Shown here: piece by piece, positions 1 through 6,969 of the stretch | Numbering within the stretch: the first letter of the stretch is position 1 | How the letters are laid out: the number at the start of each line of letters is the position of its first letter | Source: Desulfobacterales bacterium | Lineage (GTDB): Bacteria > Desulfobacterota > Desulfobacteria > Desulfobacterales > ETH-SRB1 | Length of the DNA stretch: 13,075 bases | NCBI GenBank assembly: GCA_030017395.1 | Contig: JASEIZ010000038.1 | Coordinates: forward strand, 1 to 13,075 | Reading direction: 5' to 3' | The notes under the pieces: generated by a model | Told to the model about the DNA's origin: nothing | The model's input: the letters and a program-made list of their open reading frames with translations, nothing else | The model's database searches: none | Position numbers and translations under genes: made by a program

Positions 1-863
1 GCCTTATTTATTGCCTCTACCAGGACATTGCCATAGATGTCGATTTGTCTGTTGCTTAATGTATTTGATTTTTTTAATTCCTGCAAATTTACCGGCCTTG
101 CCTCGGCGAGTTTTATCATTGAGTTGTTGGAGAAAACCTTAAACAGGGGCTTATCTTTCTTTTTTGCAATTTTTCGGCGAGACTGAAGAAGACATTCAAG
201 AACGGCAAGCTGTCTCCGGTCTAACCGTCCTGCTCCTTTAAACTTTAGATATAATGGGTCGTCATTTAATGCAGGAGGTCTTACTTTGCTTAAAATTGCA
301 CATTCCTCATATACCCAGGAAAGACGCCCTTTTTCAGCAAGCTCTTTTTCGAGCATCGCGTTTAAAGGAAGAAGATAGACTGTATCGCTGGCAGCGTATT
401 CTATCATTTCATCCGGTAGGGGCCTTTTTGACCAGTCTTTTTTTTGGAATCTTTTATCAAGCCTTACATTGAATCTTTGCTGAAGAACTGCGTCAAGGCT
501 GGTCTCCTTGATGCCAAGGAACATGCATGCAAGCTGGGTGTCAAACAGGTTGTTTATTTTTATGTTAAAATCTCTGAATAGAGAGCGAACATCATAATCT
601 GCTCCGTGGAATATTTTTTTTATATCACGATTTGCAAATAAGGGTTTAAGCAAAGAAAGGTCTTTGACCTGCAAAGTATCTATGATTACGTTTATCTTTT
701 TTGCCGTTATCTGAACAAGACATACTTTTTCCTTAAAATGAAACATGGAATCTGCTTCCAGATCAACGGCAATGGTTTTTTCATTTTTCAAGAGAAGAGC
801 GATATCTTCGAGTTTGGATGCGGTATCTATAATTCGGTAATTGAACCCCTTGCGATTTTTCAT
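1..863 (-). CDS. rnd: Ribonuclease D, 3' end cut off by window edge
   Basis: RNase D is a cytoplasmic 3'-to-5' exoribonuclease that trims the 3' ends of tRNA precursors and other small RNAs. Reading the minus strand from ATG at 863 gives 287 codons with no stop before the window edge. All three DEDDy exonuclease motifs are visible: ExoI VDLE with Asp34 and Glu36, ExoII HGADYD with Asp91, and ExoIII YAASD with Tyr156 and Asp160. An HRDC-type helical domain starts near residue 210 (AGRLDRRQLAVLECLLQSRR). Family members are around 375 residues, so roughly the last quarter is missing here. An AAGGA ribosome-binding site sits about 6 nt before the ATG. The gene is divergent from thrS. The family call is secure; only the C-terminus is unseen. 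Confidence 0.93.
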   Translation of the reverse strand, partial: MKNRKGFNYRIIDTASKLEDIALLLKNEKTIAVDLEADSMFHFKEKVCLVQITAKKINVIIDTLQVKDLSLLKPLFANRDIKKIFHGADYDVRSLFRDFNIKINNLFDTQLACMFLGIKETSLDAVLQQRFNVRLDKRFQKKDWSKRPLPDEMIEYAASDTVYLLPLNAMLEKELAEKGRLSWVYEECAILSKVRPPALNDDPLYLKFKGAGRLDRRQLAVLECLLQSRRKIAKKKDKPLFKVFSNNSMIKLAEARPVNLQELKKSNTLSNRQIDIYGNVLVEAINK

Positions 864-1044
864 TTTTATCCTTGACCTGCGGGGCTGATTTTCATAAATG
901 TTTATTTGTCACGAAAGCACGAAAACACAAAATTAAATGAATTTGTAAAAAATGTAATTTGCCGCTTTTATTATTAATCGCCACGAAGCACAAAGGATTT
1001 TTTATCTTCGTGTTATTCGTAAAACACATTGTTGCGAGTATATT
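864..1044. promoter_or_regulatory. Divergent rnd/thrS intergenic region with CACGAA-type repeats
   Basis: This 181-bp gap must hold the promoters of both rnd (leftward) and thrS (rightward), but I see no convincing -35/-10 pair for either. It contains two patches of a CACGAA-rich repeat: about 909-928, and 982-988 (CACGAAG) facing CTTCGTG at 1006-1012. The second pair forms an inverted repeat. No T-box-like or other leader structure was recognised upstream of thrS. Confidence 0.45.
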
Positions 1045-2955
1045 ATGATAAACATAACATTTCCTGATGGTAATATAAAGGGTTTTGACAATATGCCAAC
1101 CGGTTTTGAGGTGGCGATGAGTATTTCGGAAGATTTTGCGCGAAATTGTGTTGCCATGGAACTGGATTTCGCAGTTGTTGATTTAAACACAAAAATTACT
1201 CATGATGCTCCTGTAAAATTTATTACAACCAGGGAGCCGGAAGCGCTGGATATTCTTCGTCACAGCGCGGCGCACGTCATGGCCCAGGCAATTTTACATA
1301 TTTTCCCGGAAGCAAAGCTTACAATAGGGCCTGTTGTAGAAAACGGTTTTTATTACGATATTGACATGGAGCCGGTTTCTGAAGAAGACTTTATTAAAAT
1401 TGAAGCTGAAATGAACAAAATCATAAAAGCAAAGATTCCATTTAAAAGGAGAGAAGTATCAAAATCCAAAGCAATGGATTTTTATATAAACGAACCGTAT
1501 AAACTCGAAATGGTTTCAGAGCTGGAAGATGGAACAATATCTCTGTATGAACAGGGGGATTTTACAGATTTATGCCGCGGTCCTCATATTCCCCACACAG
1601 GATTTGTCAAAGCGGTAAAGCTTATAAAGGTTTCAGGCGCTTACTGGCGCGCTGATCAGACAAAGCAGCAACTTCAGAGAATTTACGGCACAGCCTTTTT
1701 CAGCAAAAAAGAGCTGAAGGCATATTTGGATTTTCTGGAAGAGGCAAAAAAGAGGAACCATCGAAAAATCGGCGTGGCAATGGATCTCTTCAGTTTTCAT
1801 GACGAAGCTCCTGGAATGCCTTTTTTCCACCCAAAGGGGCTTGTTCTATGGAGATCTCTGATAGATTACTGGCGCCTGGAACACAGAGCGGATGGCTATA
1901 TCGAGATAAAGACTCCTGTTATGCTTTCCCGCAGCCTGTGGGAAAAAAGCGGCCACTGGGAAAACTACCGCGAAAACATGTATACATCCATAGTGGATGA
2001 AACAGAATATGCCATTAAGCCTATGAACTGCCCTGGCGGGATGCTTTTTTATGGCTCAAAACCCCATTCATATAAAGATTTGCCGGTCCGTGCCGCAGAA
2101 ATAGGACTTGTTCACCGCCACGAATTGAGCGGTGTTTTATCAGGCCTGTTCAGGGTCAGGGCTTTTCATCAGGATGATGCGCACATTTTTATGACGCCGG
2201 CACAGATCGAAGATGAAATCCTCGGTGTGTTTAGACTGGTAGAACGCATTTACAGCACTTTCGGACTTGGTTTTCATATAGAGCTTTCAACGCGTCCTGA
2301 AAAGTCTATAGGTACCGACAAACAATGGGAGGTTGCTACGGAAGGCTTAAAGTCTGCTCTCAAGATTTACGGCATGGACTATAAAATAAATGAAGGAGAC
2401 GGAGCTTTTTACGGGCCAAAGATAGATATTCATATCAAGGATGCCCTTGGCCGCACCTGGCAGTGCGGAACCATACAACTGGACATGGCGCTGCCTGAAA
2501 GATTCGATCTTGCATATATTGACAAAGATAATGAAAAACATCGCCCATTAATGATACACAGGGTGATTTTTGGTTCTATTGAGAGATTTTTCGGCATTTT
2601 GATCGAACACTTTGCAGGGAAGTTCCCATTATGGATGACGCCGGTTCAGGTAATCATGCTGCCGATAAACGACGACCTTATACCTTATGCAAATGAAGTG
2701 ATGACAACCCTTACAAAAGCAGGGGTGCGTGCAGAATTAGACAGCAGGACTGAAAGCTTAAACAAAAAGATTCGGGAAGCTCAAGTAAATAAAATTCCCC
2801 TTATACTTACTATAGGGAAAAAGGAAAAGGAATCAGGCGTTCTTTCCGTTAGAACCCTGGATGGCAATGTCAGATATGGGGTCACTATGGAGGAGTTTCT
2901 AAACAGAGTTCTCACATACATTAAGGAAAGAAGACCGGATTTGCAAATATTCTAA
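1045..2955 (+). CDS. thrS: Threonyl-tRNA synthetase
   Basis: This enzyme charges tRNA-Thr with threonine in the cytoplasm and edits mischarged Ser-tRNA. The 636 residues match the usual bacterial length of about 640, with all domains in order: TGS (about 1-61), editing domain (about 65-225), class II catalytic core (about 243-530) and anticodon-binding domain (about 535-630). The editing site shows HSAAH (His73, His77) and CRGPH (Cys177, His181). The catalytic zinc ligands are Cys329 (NCPGG), His380 (DDAHIF) and His505 (IHRVIFG). Motif 2 is the RHE...FRVRAFHQDD stretch and motif 3 is GSIERFFG with Arg514. The ATG start agrees with the family N-terminus, although the ribosome-binding site is weak. 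The common infC-rpmI-rplT genes do not follow; a repeat block does. Confidence 0.98.
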   Translation: MINITFPDGNIKGFDNMPTGFEVAMSISEDFARNCVAMELDFAVVDLNTKITHDAPVKFITTREPEALDILRHSAAHVMAQAILHIFPEAKLTIGPVVENGFYYDIDMEPVSEEDFIKIEAEMNKIIKAKIPFKRREVSKSKAMDFYINEPYKLEMVSELEDGTISLYEQGDFTDLCRGPHIPHTGFVKAVKLIKVSGAYWRADQTKQQLQRIYGTAFFSKKELKAYLDFLEEAKKRNHRKIGVAMDLFSFHDEAPGMPFFHPKGLVLWRSLIDYWRLEHRADGYIEIKTPVMLSRSLWEKSGHWENYRENMYTSIVDETEYAIKPMNCPGGMLFYGSKPHSYKDLPVRAAEIGLVHRHELSGVLSGLFRVRAFHQDDAHIFMTPAQIEDEILGVFRLVERIYSTFGLGFHIELSTRPEKSIGTDKQWEVATEGLKSALKIYGMDYKINEGDGAFYGPKIDIHIKDALGRTWQCGTIQLDMALPERFDLAYIDKDNEKHRPLMIHRVIFGSIERFFGILIEHFAGKFPLWMTPVQVIMLPINDDLIPYANEVMTTLTKAGVRAELDSRTESLNKKIREAQVNKIPLILTIGKKEKESGVLSVRTLDGNVRYGVTMEEFLNRVLTYIKERRPDLQIF

Positions 2956-2974
2956 AAAGAAACGTAACATTTTT

Positions 2975-3155
2975 GAAGCTCCCCGCCGCAAGCAGCGGGG
3001 GATGTTCTGCCTGACGGCAGTGCTTCGCAGCGACCGTAAGGAATTCTGTCAATTTTTTGATTCGCTCGCATTCCCAGCCGCCCCGCTGGGACGGGATCTC
3101 CGCTTTGCTCCGACAAGCAGCGGGGAATGCGCTCGCTGTTCAGTTCAAAGGGCTT
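2975..3155 (+). repeat. GC-rich REP-like repeat block
   Basis: A palindrome-rich block lies between thrS and the lipoprotein gene. It begins AAGCTCCCCGCCGCAAGCAG (stem CCCCGC/GCGGGG) and ends with AAGCAGCGGGGAATGCGCTC followed by GCTGTTCAG and TCAAAGGGC. Both ends match a simpler copy at 11922-11973 (AAGCTCCCCACCGCAAAAAG, then CGGGGAATGCGCTCGCT and TTTCAAAGG). The word AAGCAGCGGGG occurs twice here, near 2989 and near 3116, as if about 126 bp had been inserted or expanded inside the simple form. Further small stems are CTGCC-TGAC-GGCAG and CCCAGC-CGCCCC-GCTGGG. It is non-coding in my reading, despite an open frame running through it. Confidence 0.6.
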
Positions 3156-3160
3156 TATTA

Positions 3161-4000
3161 ATGCGATTGAAAGCTTCAGGGAAACATTTCTTCTTTTATC
3201 TGTTTATAATTCTATGTCTTAGCGGCTGTGCCACCGTTAAGATGGGGGCTACCCGTTCTCATCCGCCAACCGTACTTCCCGCTTCACCGATAGTTCTATC
3301 TGAAAAATCAAGGAGCGTTGAAATCGTCATCGAACCTTTTGATGTAAGTCGCACGTCTATCTTGGGGGGGCATTATGAGGGAATTCTTCAGGTTAGACAG
3401 CCATGGATATTCGGGCTTTCTAATTATCAGAAAGCTGCCATTTATGGTGATTTGAAAAATGTAGTCAGATACGCATTTATTGATGAATTTATTCGCAGAG
3501 GTCTGAAAGTTATTGTTCCGCAGGGGCATTTGGATAAACTGAATCTCCCAAAGACAAAAATCCAAAACAATGCTGAAATAGCCGACTTAAAGATCAGCGG
3601 CACTATATCGTCAATTGAATTAAACACTTATGGCCAGGGATTGCGCGGAGCTTTTGAAGGCTTTGGATCTTCCGGCAATTATTGGGAGTCCGAGATCGTT
3701 CTGTCCGATGTTACGGTGGTTGATCGAAAACAAACCATCATATGGAAGGGGAATGTAAGGCAATACAGCAAGCTTTTTAACTCTCCCGTAAAACTTGACT
3801 GGACGATATTTACACTGCTGTCTAAAAGCCTGCAAATGTCAAGCGCTATGGGCGGTCCGGCAAATCTTATGGGCGCTGCAAAGTCCATGAGAGGAGATTA
3901 CTATATCGAAAAAATAAACGAAAACCCCGTGGAAATAGCCGCAAGGCTGGCAGCCATAGAAATCATCCGTAGGCTCGATAATATTCTTGCTGAACATTAG
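3161..4000 (+). CDS. Predicted outer-membrane lipoprotein of unknown function
   Basis: I do not recognise the family. The product is 279 residues from the ATG at 3161. It has a basic start (MRLK), a hydrophobic segment (about 10-20) and a lipobox Leu20-Ser-Gly-Cys23, so Cys23 should be lipidated. Residue 24 is Ala rather than Asp, which by the Lol sorting rule favours the outer membrane. The mature part is mixed alpha/beta with no catalytic motif that I can name. A Gly-rich stretch, GQGLRGAFEGFGSSG, lies near 159-172. The frame stays open upstream to 3002, but that part is the repeat block and would put the signal peptide over 50 residues inside the protein. AAAGGG, about 8 nt before 3161, is a suitable ribosome-binding site and belongs to the repeat. 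Confidence 0.8.
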   Translation: MRLKASGKHFFFYLFIILCLSGCATVKMGATRSHPPTVLPASPIVLSEKSRSVEIVIEPFDVSRTSILGGHYEGILQVRQPWIFGLSNYQKAAIYGDLKNVVRYAFIDEFIRRGLKVIVPQGHLDKLNLPKTKIQNNAEIADLKISGTISSIELNTYGQGLRGAFEGFGSSGNYWESEIVLSDVTVVDRKQTIIWKGNVRQYSKLFNSPVKLDWTIFTLLSKSLQMSSAMGGPANLMGAAKSMRGDYYIEKINENPVEIAARLAAIEIIRRLDNILAEH

Positions 4001-4001
4001 T

Positions 4002-4036
4002 AAAGCTACCTGCCTTAAAAGGCGGGGCTTCCCGTT
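4002..4036 (+). repeat. Short REP-like palindrome, degenerate copy
   Basis: Just after the lipoprotein stop codon lies AAGCTACCTGCCTTAAAAGG followed by CGGGGCTTCCCG. It contains a GCC/GGC stem and resembles the AAGCTCCCC...GGCGGGG units at 2975 and 11922. It has no T-run, so it is not a standard intrinsic terminator. It directly precedes the thrS relic. Confidence 0.45.
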
Positions 4037-4039
4037 ATC

Positions 4040-4108
4040 GAGAAAGAGTCAGGGGTTATTTTCGTTAGAATCTTGGATGGTAATGTGGATATGGTATTAA
4101 TGTGGAAT
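4040..4108 (+). pseudogene. Decayed fragment of a thrS 3' end
   Basis: Positions 4040-4087 align without gaps to thrS 2824-2871, with 38 of 48 bases identical by my hand count. They translate as EKESGVIFVRILDGNV against EKESGVLSVRTLDGNV in ThrS residues 594-609. A one-base deletion then shifts the frame, after which YGINVE can still be read against YGVTMEE. Most differences are third-position or silent changes, which suggests the copy diverged as a coding sequence before it decayed. Nothing recognisable of the rest of thrS remains here. Confidence 0.75.
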
Positions 4109-4171
4109 GCACAATCTTAACTTTTTTATATTAAGTGCCGATATAAGCTTTAAACAACAGAGGAGACAACC

Positions 4172-4774
4172 ATGGCTAAATATGTCGCGTCTTTTTTAGC
4201 AGCATTATATCTGGTTTTCAGCCAGGCCGAGGCTTTAGCGGTTAATCCAGCCGAGCTTATTAAGCTTAAAAACGCCGGCGTAAGCGACAAAGTGATTATT
4301 GCAGTCATAGAGTCCGATGCCATCCCACGCGCTATAATTTCTATAGATCAAATTATTGAAATGAAATCCGTAAAAATGGCCGATGAAATCATTCTTAAGA
4401 TTATTGAAAACGGCAACCGACCGGTTTCTGAGTTGGATCGTCAAGACACAAAAGACTTTGCTCTGAAGCGTGGCACAAAACGGTCCGAAATAGAAATGGA
4501 TATTCAAAAGAAAGAGCTCGAAATCATAAGAGAACACCTGTCCAAACTTATTACAAATCCCGAAATTCTTAAGCTTGTTAAGGCAGGCAAGATATCTTCT
4601 AAAGACTATGCGGATATCACCAAATATCTGAAACAGTACGCCAGAGACGAAGATTCCATTGACTATTCCAAGGGTGTGTTTTTAGATGCGGATATAAATA
4701 TCAAAAAAACAGTTGACTACTCCGACGAGAAGCCTTTGGATACAGAGATAAATATAATAAAAACCGTTGAATAA
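4172..4774 (+). CDS. Secreted protein with internal repeats, SHOCT-like helical segment
   Basis: The function is unknown. The 200-residue product has a Sec-type signal peptide with a likely cleavage after Ala21-Leu-Ala23, so the mature protein should be periplasmic or exported. A 22-residue helical unit occurs twice: residues 28-49 (ELIKLKNAGVSDKVIIAVIE) and 60-81 (QIIEMKSVKMADEIILKIIE). Residues about 124-157 (LSKLITNPEILKLVKAGKIS onward) resemble the SHOCT short-helix motif. The C-terminus is an almost exact tandem repeat of 18 residues (164-181 and 182-199), with 11 of 18 positions identical. The central 85-125 region is charged and likely helical. A strong AGAGGAGA ribosome-binding site precedes the ATG. 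It is probably transcribed alone, since a terminator-like hairpin follows. SHOCT is a similarity judgement only. Confidence 0.8.
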   Translation: MAKYVASFLAALYLVFSQAEALAVNPAELIKLKNAGVSDKVIIAVIESDAIPRAIISIDQIIEMKSVKMADEIILKIIENGNRPVSELDRQDTKDFALKRGTKRSEIEMDIQKKELEIIREHLSKLITNPEILKLVKAGKISSKDYADITKYLKQYARDEDSIDYSKGVFLDADINIKKTVDYSDEKPLDTEINIIKTVE

Positions 4775-4810
4775 ATCTCCTTCAATCTTGTTATTATGTT
4801 AGCTTCAATC

Positions 4811-4848
4811 AGAAAGCACGAAAAACATGTAATTATTTCGTGCTTTCT
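4811..4848 (+). terminator. Hairpin with 13-bp perfect stem, likely terminator
   Basis: AGAAAGCACGAAA (4811-4823) pairs perfectly with TTTCGTGCTTTCT (4836-4848) around a 12-nt loop. It is followed by the T-rich GTCTTTTATGTTTTTG. It lies 36 bp after the secreted-protein stop and could end that transcript. The arms use the same GCACGAAA word as the repeats at 909-928 and 982-1012, so the terminator may derive from that repeat. Confidence 0.6.
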
Positions 4849-4868
4849 GTCTTTTATGTTTTTGTAAT

Positions 4869-4922
4869 TACTGGATTTCCGCTGAAGTTTATTCCGCACT
4901 TGATGCAGGGCGGGAATGCCGG
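4869..4922. repeat. Degenerate copy of the CTGGATTCCG dispersed repeat
   Basis: ACTGGATTTCCGCTGAAG through GCACTTGATGCAGGGCGGGA and ATGCCGG resembles pieces of the element at 7763-7857 (ACTGGATTCCGG, TACTTGATACGGGGG, CGTCATGCCGG). It ends just before the AAGGGGGG sequence in front of the PP-loop gene. Confidence 0.4.
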
Positions 4923-4955
4923 TTAAGGGGGGTAATAATTTTACATCCAAAGAAA

Positions 4956-5930
4956 GTGCGGGCACTGGGTCTTTGTTCCGGCGGGCTTGATAGTATTTTA
5001 TCTGCGCTGGTTTTGCGCAAACAGGGGATAGAGGTTGAATGGGTAACCTTTGAAACCCCCTTTTTTTCATCTGAAAAGGCTTTGCGCGCGGCGCAGATAA
5101 CAGGGATACCGATAACCGTTAAAAATATTACCAGTATCTATCTTAAAATGCTGAAAAATCCCCCATGCAGATATGGAAAGCACATGAATCCTTGCATGGA
5201 CTGCCATGCCTTAATGTTCAGGCTTGCAGGCGCTATAATGAAAGAAAGGGGATTCGATTTTCTTTTCAGCGGCGAAGTGGTCGGGCAGCGTCCAATGTCT
5301 CAGACAAAACAGTCTCTCCGTTATGTTGAGAAACATTCAGGATATAACGGCTTTATTTTGCGCCCATTGAGCGCCGCAAAACTTCCGATTACCATCCCTG
5401 AAAAAAACGGGCTTGTACGCAGAGATCTTCTTCTCGATATTAGCGGAAGATCGCGCAAGATGCAGATAAAGATTGCCGGAGAATTCGGTATCGTTGATTA
5501 TCCTTCCGCAGCAGGCGGCTGTCTTCTGACCGATAAGGGTTATTCAGCACGTCTAAAGGATTTATTTGAGTGCCAGGAAGAGTTTACAGAAGAGGAGCTT
5601 CATCTTTTAAAGCACGGCAGGCATCTTCGTTTAAACAAAAACGCAAAGATAATAGTCGGGCGCACAAAAAGCGACAATGAACAAATAAAAAGATATTACA
5701 ACCCGGACGTAGATACTATTATTAAGGTAAATAATTTTCCGGGCCCTATCGTTATAGTGCCGCACGGGGGCAGTAAAGAGATTATTGTTTTTGCCGCGTC
5801 AATATGCGCCGGATACAGCAAAGCCCCAAACAATATCGAGGTTGATGTTAGCGTTATAACGCCGCAAAGCTCTCAAATTCTTAACGTGTCCGGGATTCCT
5901 CCGGAAGAAATTAAGCATTATTTGATATAG
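4956..5930 (+). CDS. PP-loop ThiI/MnmA-like RNA thiolation enzyme with apparent RNA-binding C-terminus
   Basis: This is an ATP-pyrophosphatase-fold protein that probably adenylates a base in tRNA for sulfur insertion. With the GTG start it has 324 residues. The PP-loop signature SGGLDS is at 8-13. Cys71 and a CxxC pair (Cys80, Cys83) follow. Then come FSGEVVGQRPMSQ (about 105-116), LRPLSAAKLP (135-144) and the conserved GGCLLTDKGYS with Cys189. Residues about 215-320 look like the NFACT-R-type RNA-binding domain known to be fused to ThiI-like enzymes. The substrate is unproven; it is neither canonical ThiI (no N-terminal THUMP domain) nor canonical MnmA. The start is uncertain: the only good Shine-Dalgarno, AAGGGGGG at 4925-4932, is too far from this GTG. 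Its 3' end overlaps rlmN by 20 bp on the opposite strand. Confidence 0.85.
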   Translation: MRALGLCSGGLDSILSALVLRKQGIEVEWVTFETPFFSSEKALRAAQITGIPITVKNITSIYLKMLKNPPCRYGKHMNPCMDCHALMFRLAGAIMKERGFDFLFSGEVVGQRPMSQTKQSLRYVEKHSGYNGFILRPLSAAKLPITIPEKNGLVRRDLLLDISGRSRKMQIKIAGEFGIVDYPSAAGGCLLTDKGYSARLKDLFECQEEFTEEELHLLKHGRHLRLNKNAKIIVGRTKSDNEQIKRYYNPDVDTIIKVNNFPGPIVIVPHGGSKEIIVFAASICAGYSKAPNNIEVDVSVITPQSSQILNVSGIPPEEIKHYLI

Positions 5931-6969
5931 CTGCCCTGACTCTGAGCTGGCCGCATGCTGCTGAGATATCACGGCCTTTGCTGCGCCGGGTGATAACGAT
6001 ATAATTATTTTTGCGAAGGATTTCTCTGAAGTTATTAATCACATCTTCTTCCGGCTGCCTGAACTCGCTGCCCTCGTATTCATTAAACGGTATAAGATTG
6101 ATTTTTGCCTTTATTGAACGCAGCAATTCGGCAAGATGATTCGCGTTATCGTAAGAATCATTTATATCTTTCAAGAGAATATATTCAAACATGATGCTTT
6201 GACGGGGCGGCAACCTGTATTTGCGGCAGGCGTCAAGAAGGATTTCAAGGGGATATTTTTTATTTATGGGCATAAGCATGTCACGAGTTTTGTTGTCTGT
6301 TGCGTTTAATGATATCGCCAGATTGACATTTGCATCCTGATTCAGATCCGGTAGTTTTGGGGCCAGACCTGCTGTGGAAAGTGTGACTTTGTTGTTTGAA
6401 AATGAAAGCCCGCATTCGGCATCGGTTATGGTGTTAATAGCGCCAACCACATTTTTATAGTTTGCCAGCGGTTCACCCATTCCCATCATAACTATGTTTT
6501 TCAATTTTTCGGGGTCATCCAGACCGTTCATTATGTCACGTACCTGCGCCAGAATTTCACCTTTTGTTAAATTACGCACAAAACCTCCTTTTGCGGTAAG
6601 GCAAAACCTGCATCCCTGCGCACAACCAACCTGGCTTGATATGCACAAAGTATAATAATTTTTTTCAGGAATCAGCACGCTCTCAATGCATTGTTCATCA
6701 AACAGTTTAAAAAGGTATTTTCTGGAGCCGTCTTGCGAGGTTTCGACCTGCTTTTTTTCAAGGCGGTCTATCGTGAAATTAAGCGAGAGAAGCTGTCTTA
6801 TTTCCTTTTTAATGTCTGTCATTATATTAAAATCATCTGCCTGACGAAAATATATCCACTTCATGATCTGCTTTGCGCGATAAGTCTCGATATCATGATC
6901 TTTGAGCCATGAAATAAGCTGATCCTTTGTAAGCTCCATAATGTTTGTTATATTGGATTCAGGTATCAT
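5911..6969 (-). CDS. rlmN: Dual-specificity 23S rRNA/tRNA adenine-C2 methyltransferase
   Basis: RlmN is a cytoplasmic radical-SAM enzyme that makes 2-methyladenosine at A2503 of 23S rRNA and A37 of some tRNAs. The 352-residue length is normal. The [4Fe-4S] motif CAQGCRFC supplies Cys116, Cys120 and Cys123. Cys109 (TLCISSQ) and Cys339 (RDISAACGQLR) match the two additional catalytic cysteines, the latter being the methyl carrier. MGMGEPLAN (162-170) is the SAM-binding GEP region. The ATG at 6969 gives MIPESNITNIMELTKDQL; the second Met, at residue 11, is an alternative start, and neither has a clear ribosome-binding site. The gene converges on the PP-loop gene, with which it shares 20 bp. Both modify RNA, but a functional link is only inference. 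Confidence 0.96.
   Translation of the reverse strand: MIPESNITNIMELTKDQLISWLKDHDIETYRAKQIMKWIYFRQADDFNIMTDIKKEIRQLLSLNFTIDRLEKKQVETSQDGSRKYLFKLFDEQCIESVLIPEKNYYTLCISSQVGCAQGCRFCLTAKGGFVRNLTKGEILAQVRDIMNGLDDPEKLKNIVMMGMGEPLANYKNVVGAINTITDAECGLSFSNNKVTLSTAGLAPKLPDLNQDANVNLAISLNATDNKTRDMLMPINKKYPLEILLDACRKYRLPPRQSIMFEYILLKDINDSYDNANHLAELLRSIKAKINLIPFNEYEGSEFRQPEEDVINNFREILRKNNYIVITRRSKGRDISAACGQLRVRAAISNNA

Noticed and set aside
254..472. Plus-strand frame inside the RNase D gene
   Set aside because: It lies antisense to a gene with intact catalytic motifs and has no recognisable features of its own.
866..895. Nine-codon upstream frame before rnd on the minus strand
   Set aside because: Its end overlaps the rnd ribosome-binding site, but it has no clear ribosome-binding site of its own; chance is likely.
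864..1044. T-box or threonine attenuator before thrS
   Set aside because: There is no T-box consensus or specifier hairpin, and no Thr-rich leader peptide with a terminator was seen.
3002..3160. N-terminal extension of 53 residues on the lipoprotein gene
   Set aside because: It is translated repeat DNA and would bury the signal peptide and lipobox; ATG 3161 has its own ribosome-binding site.
4235..4537. Minus-strand frame of 100 codons opposite the secreted protein
   Set aside because: It is opposite a gene with a signal peptide and strong ribosome-binding site; the antisense translation shows no domain.
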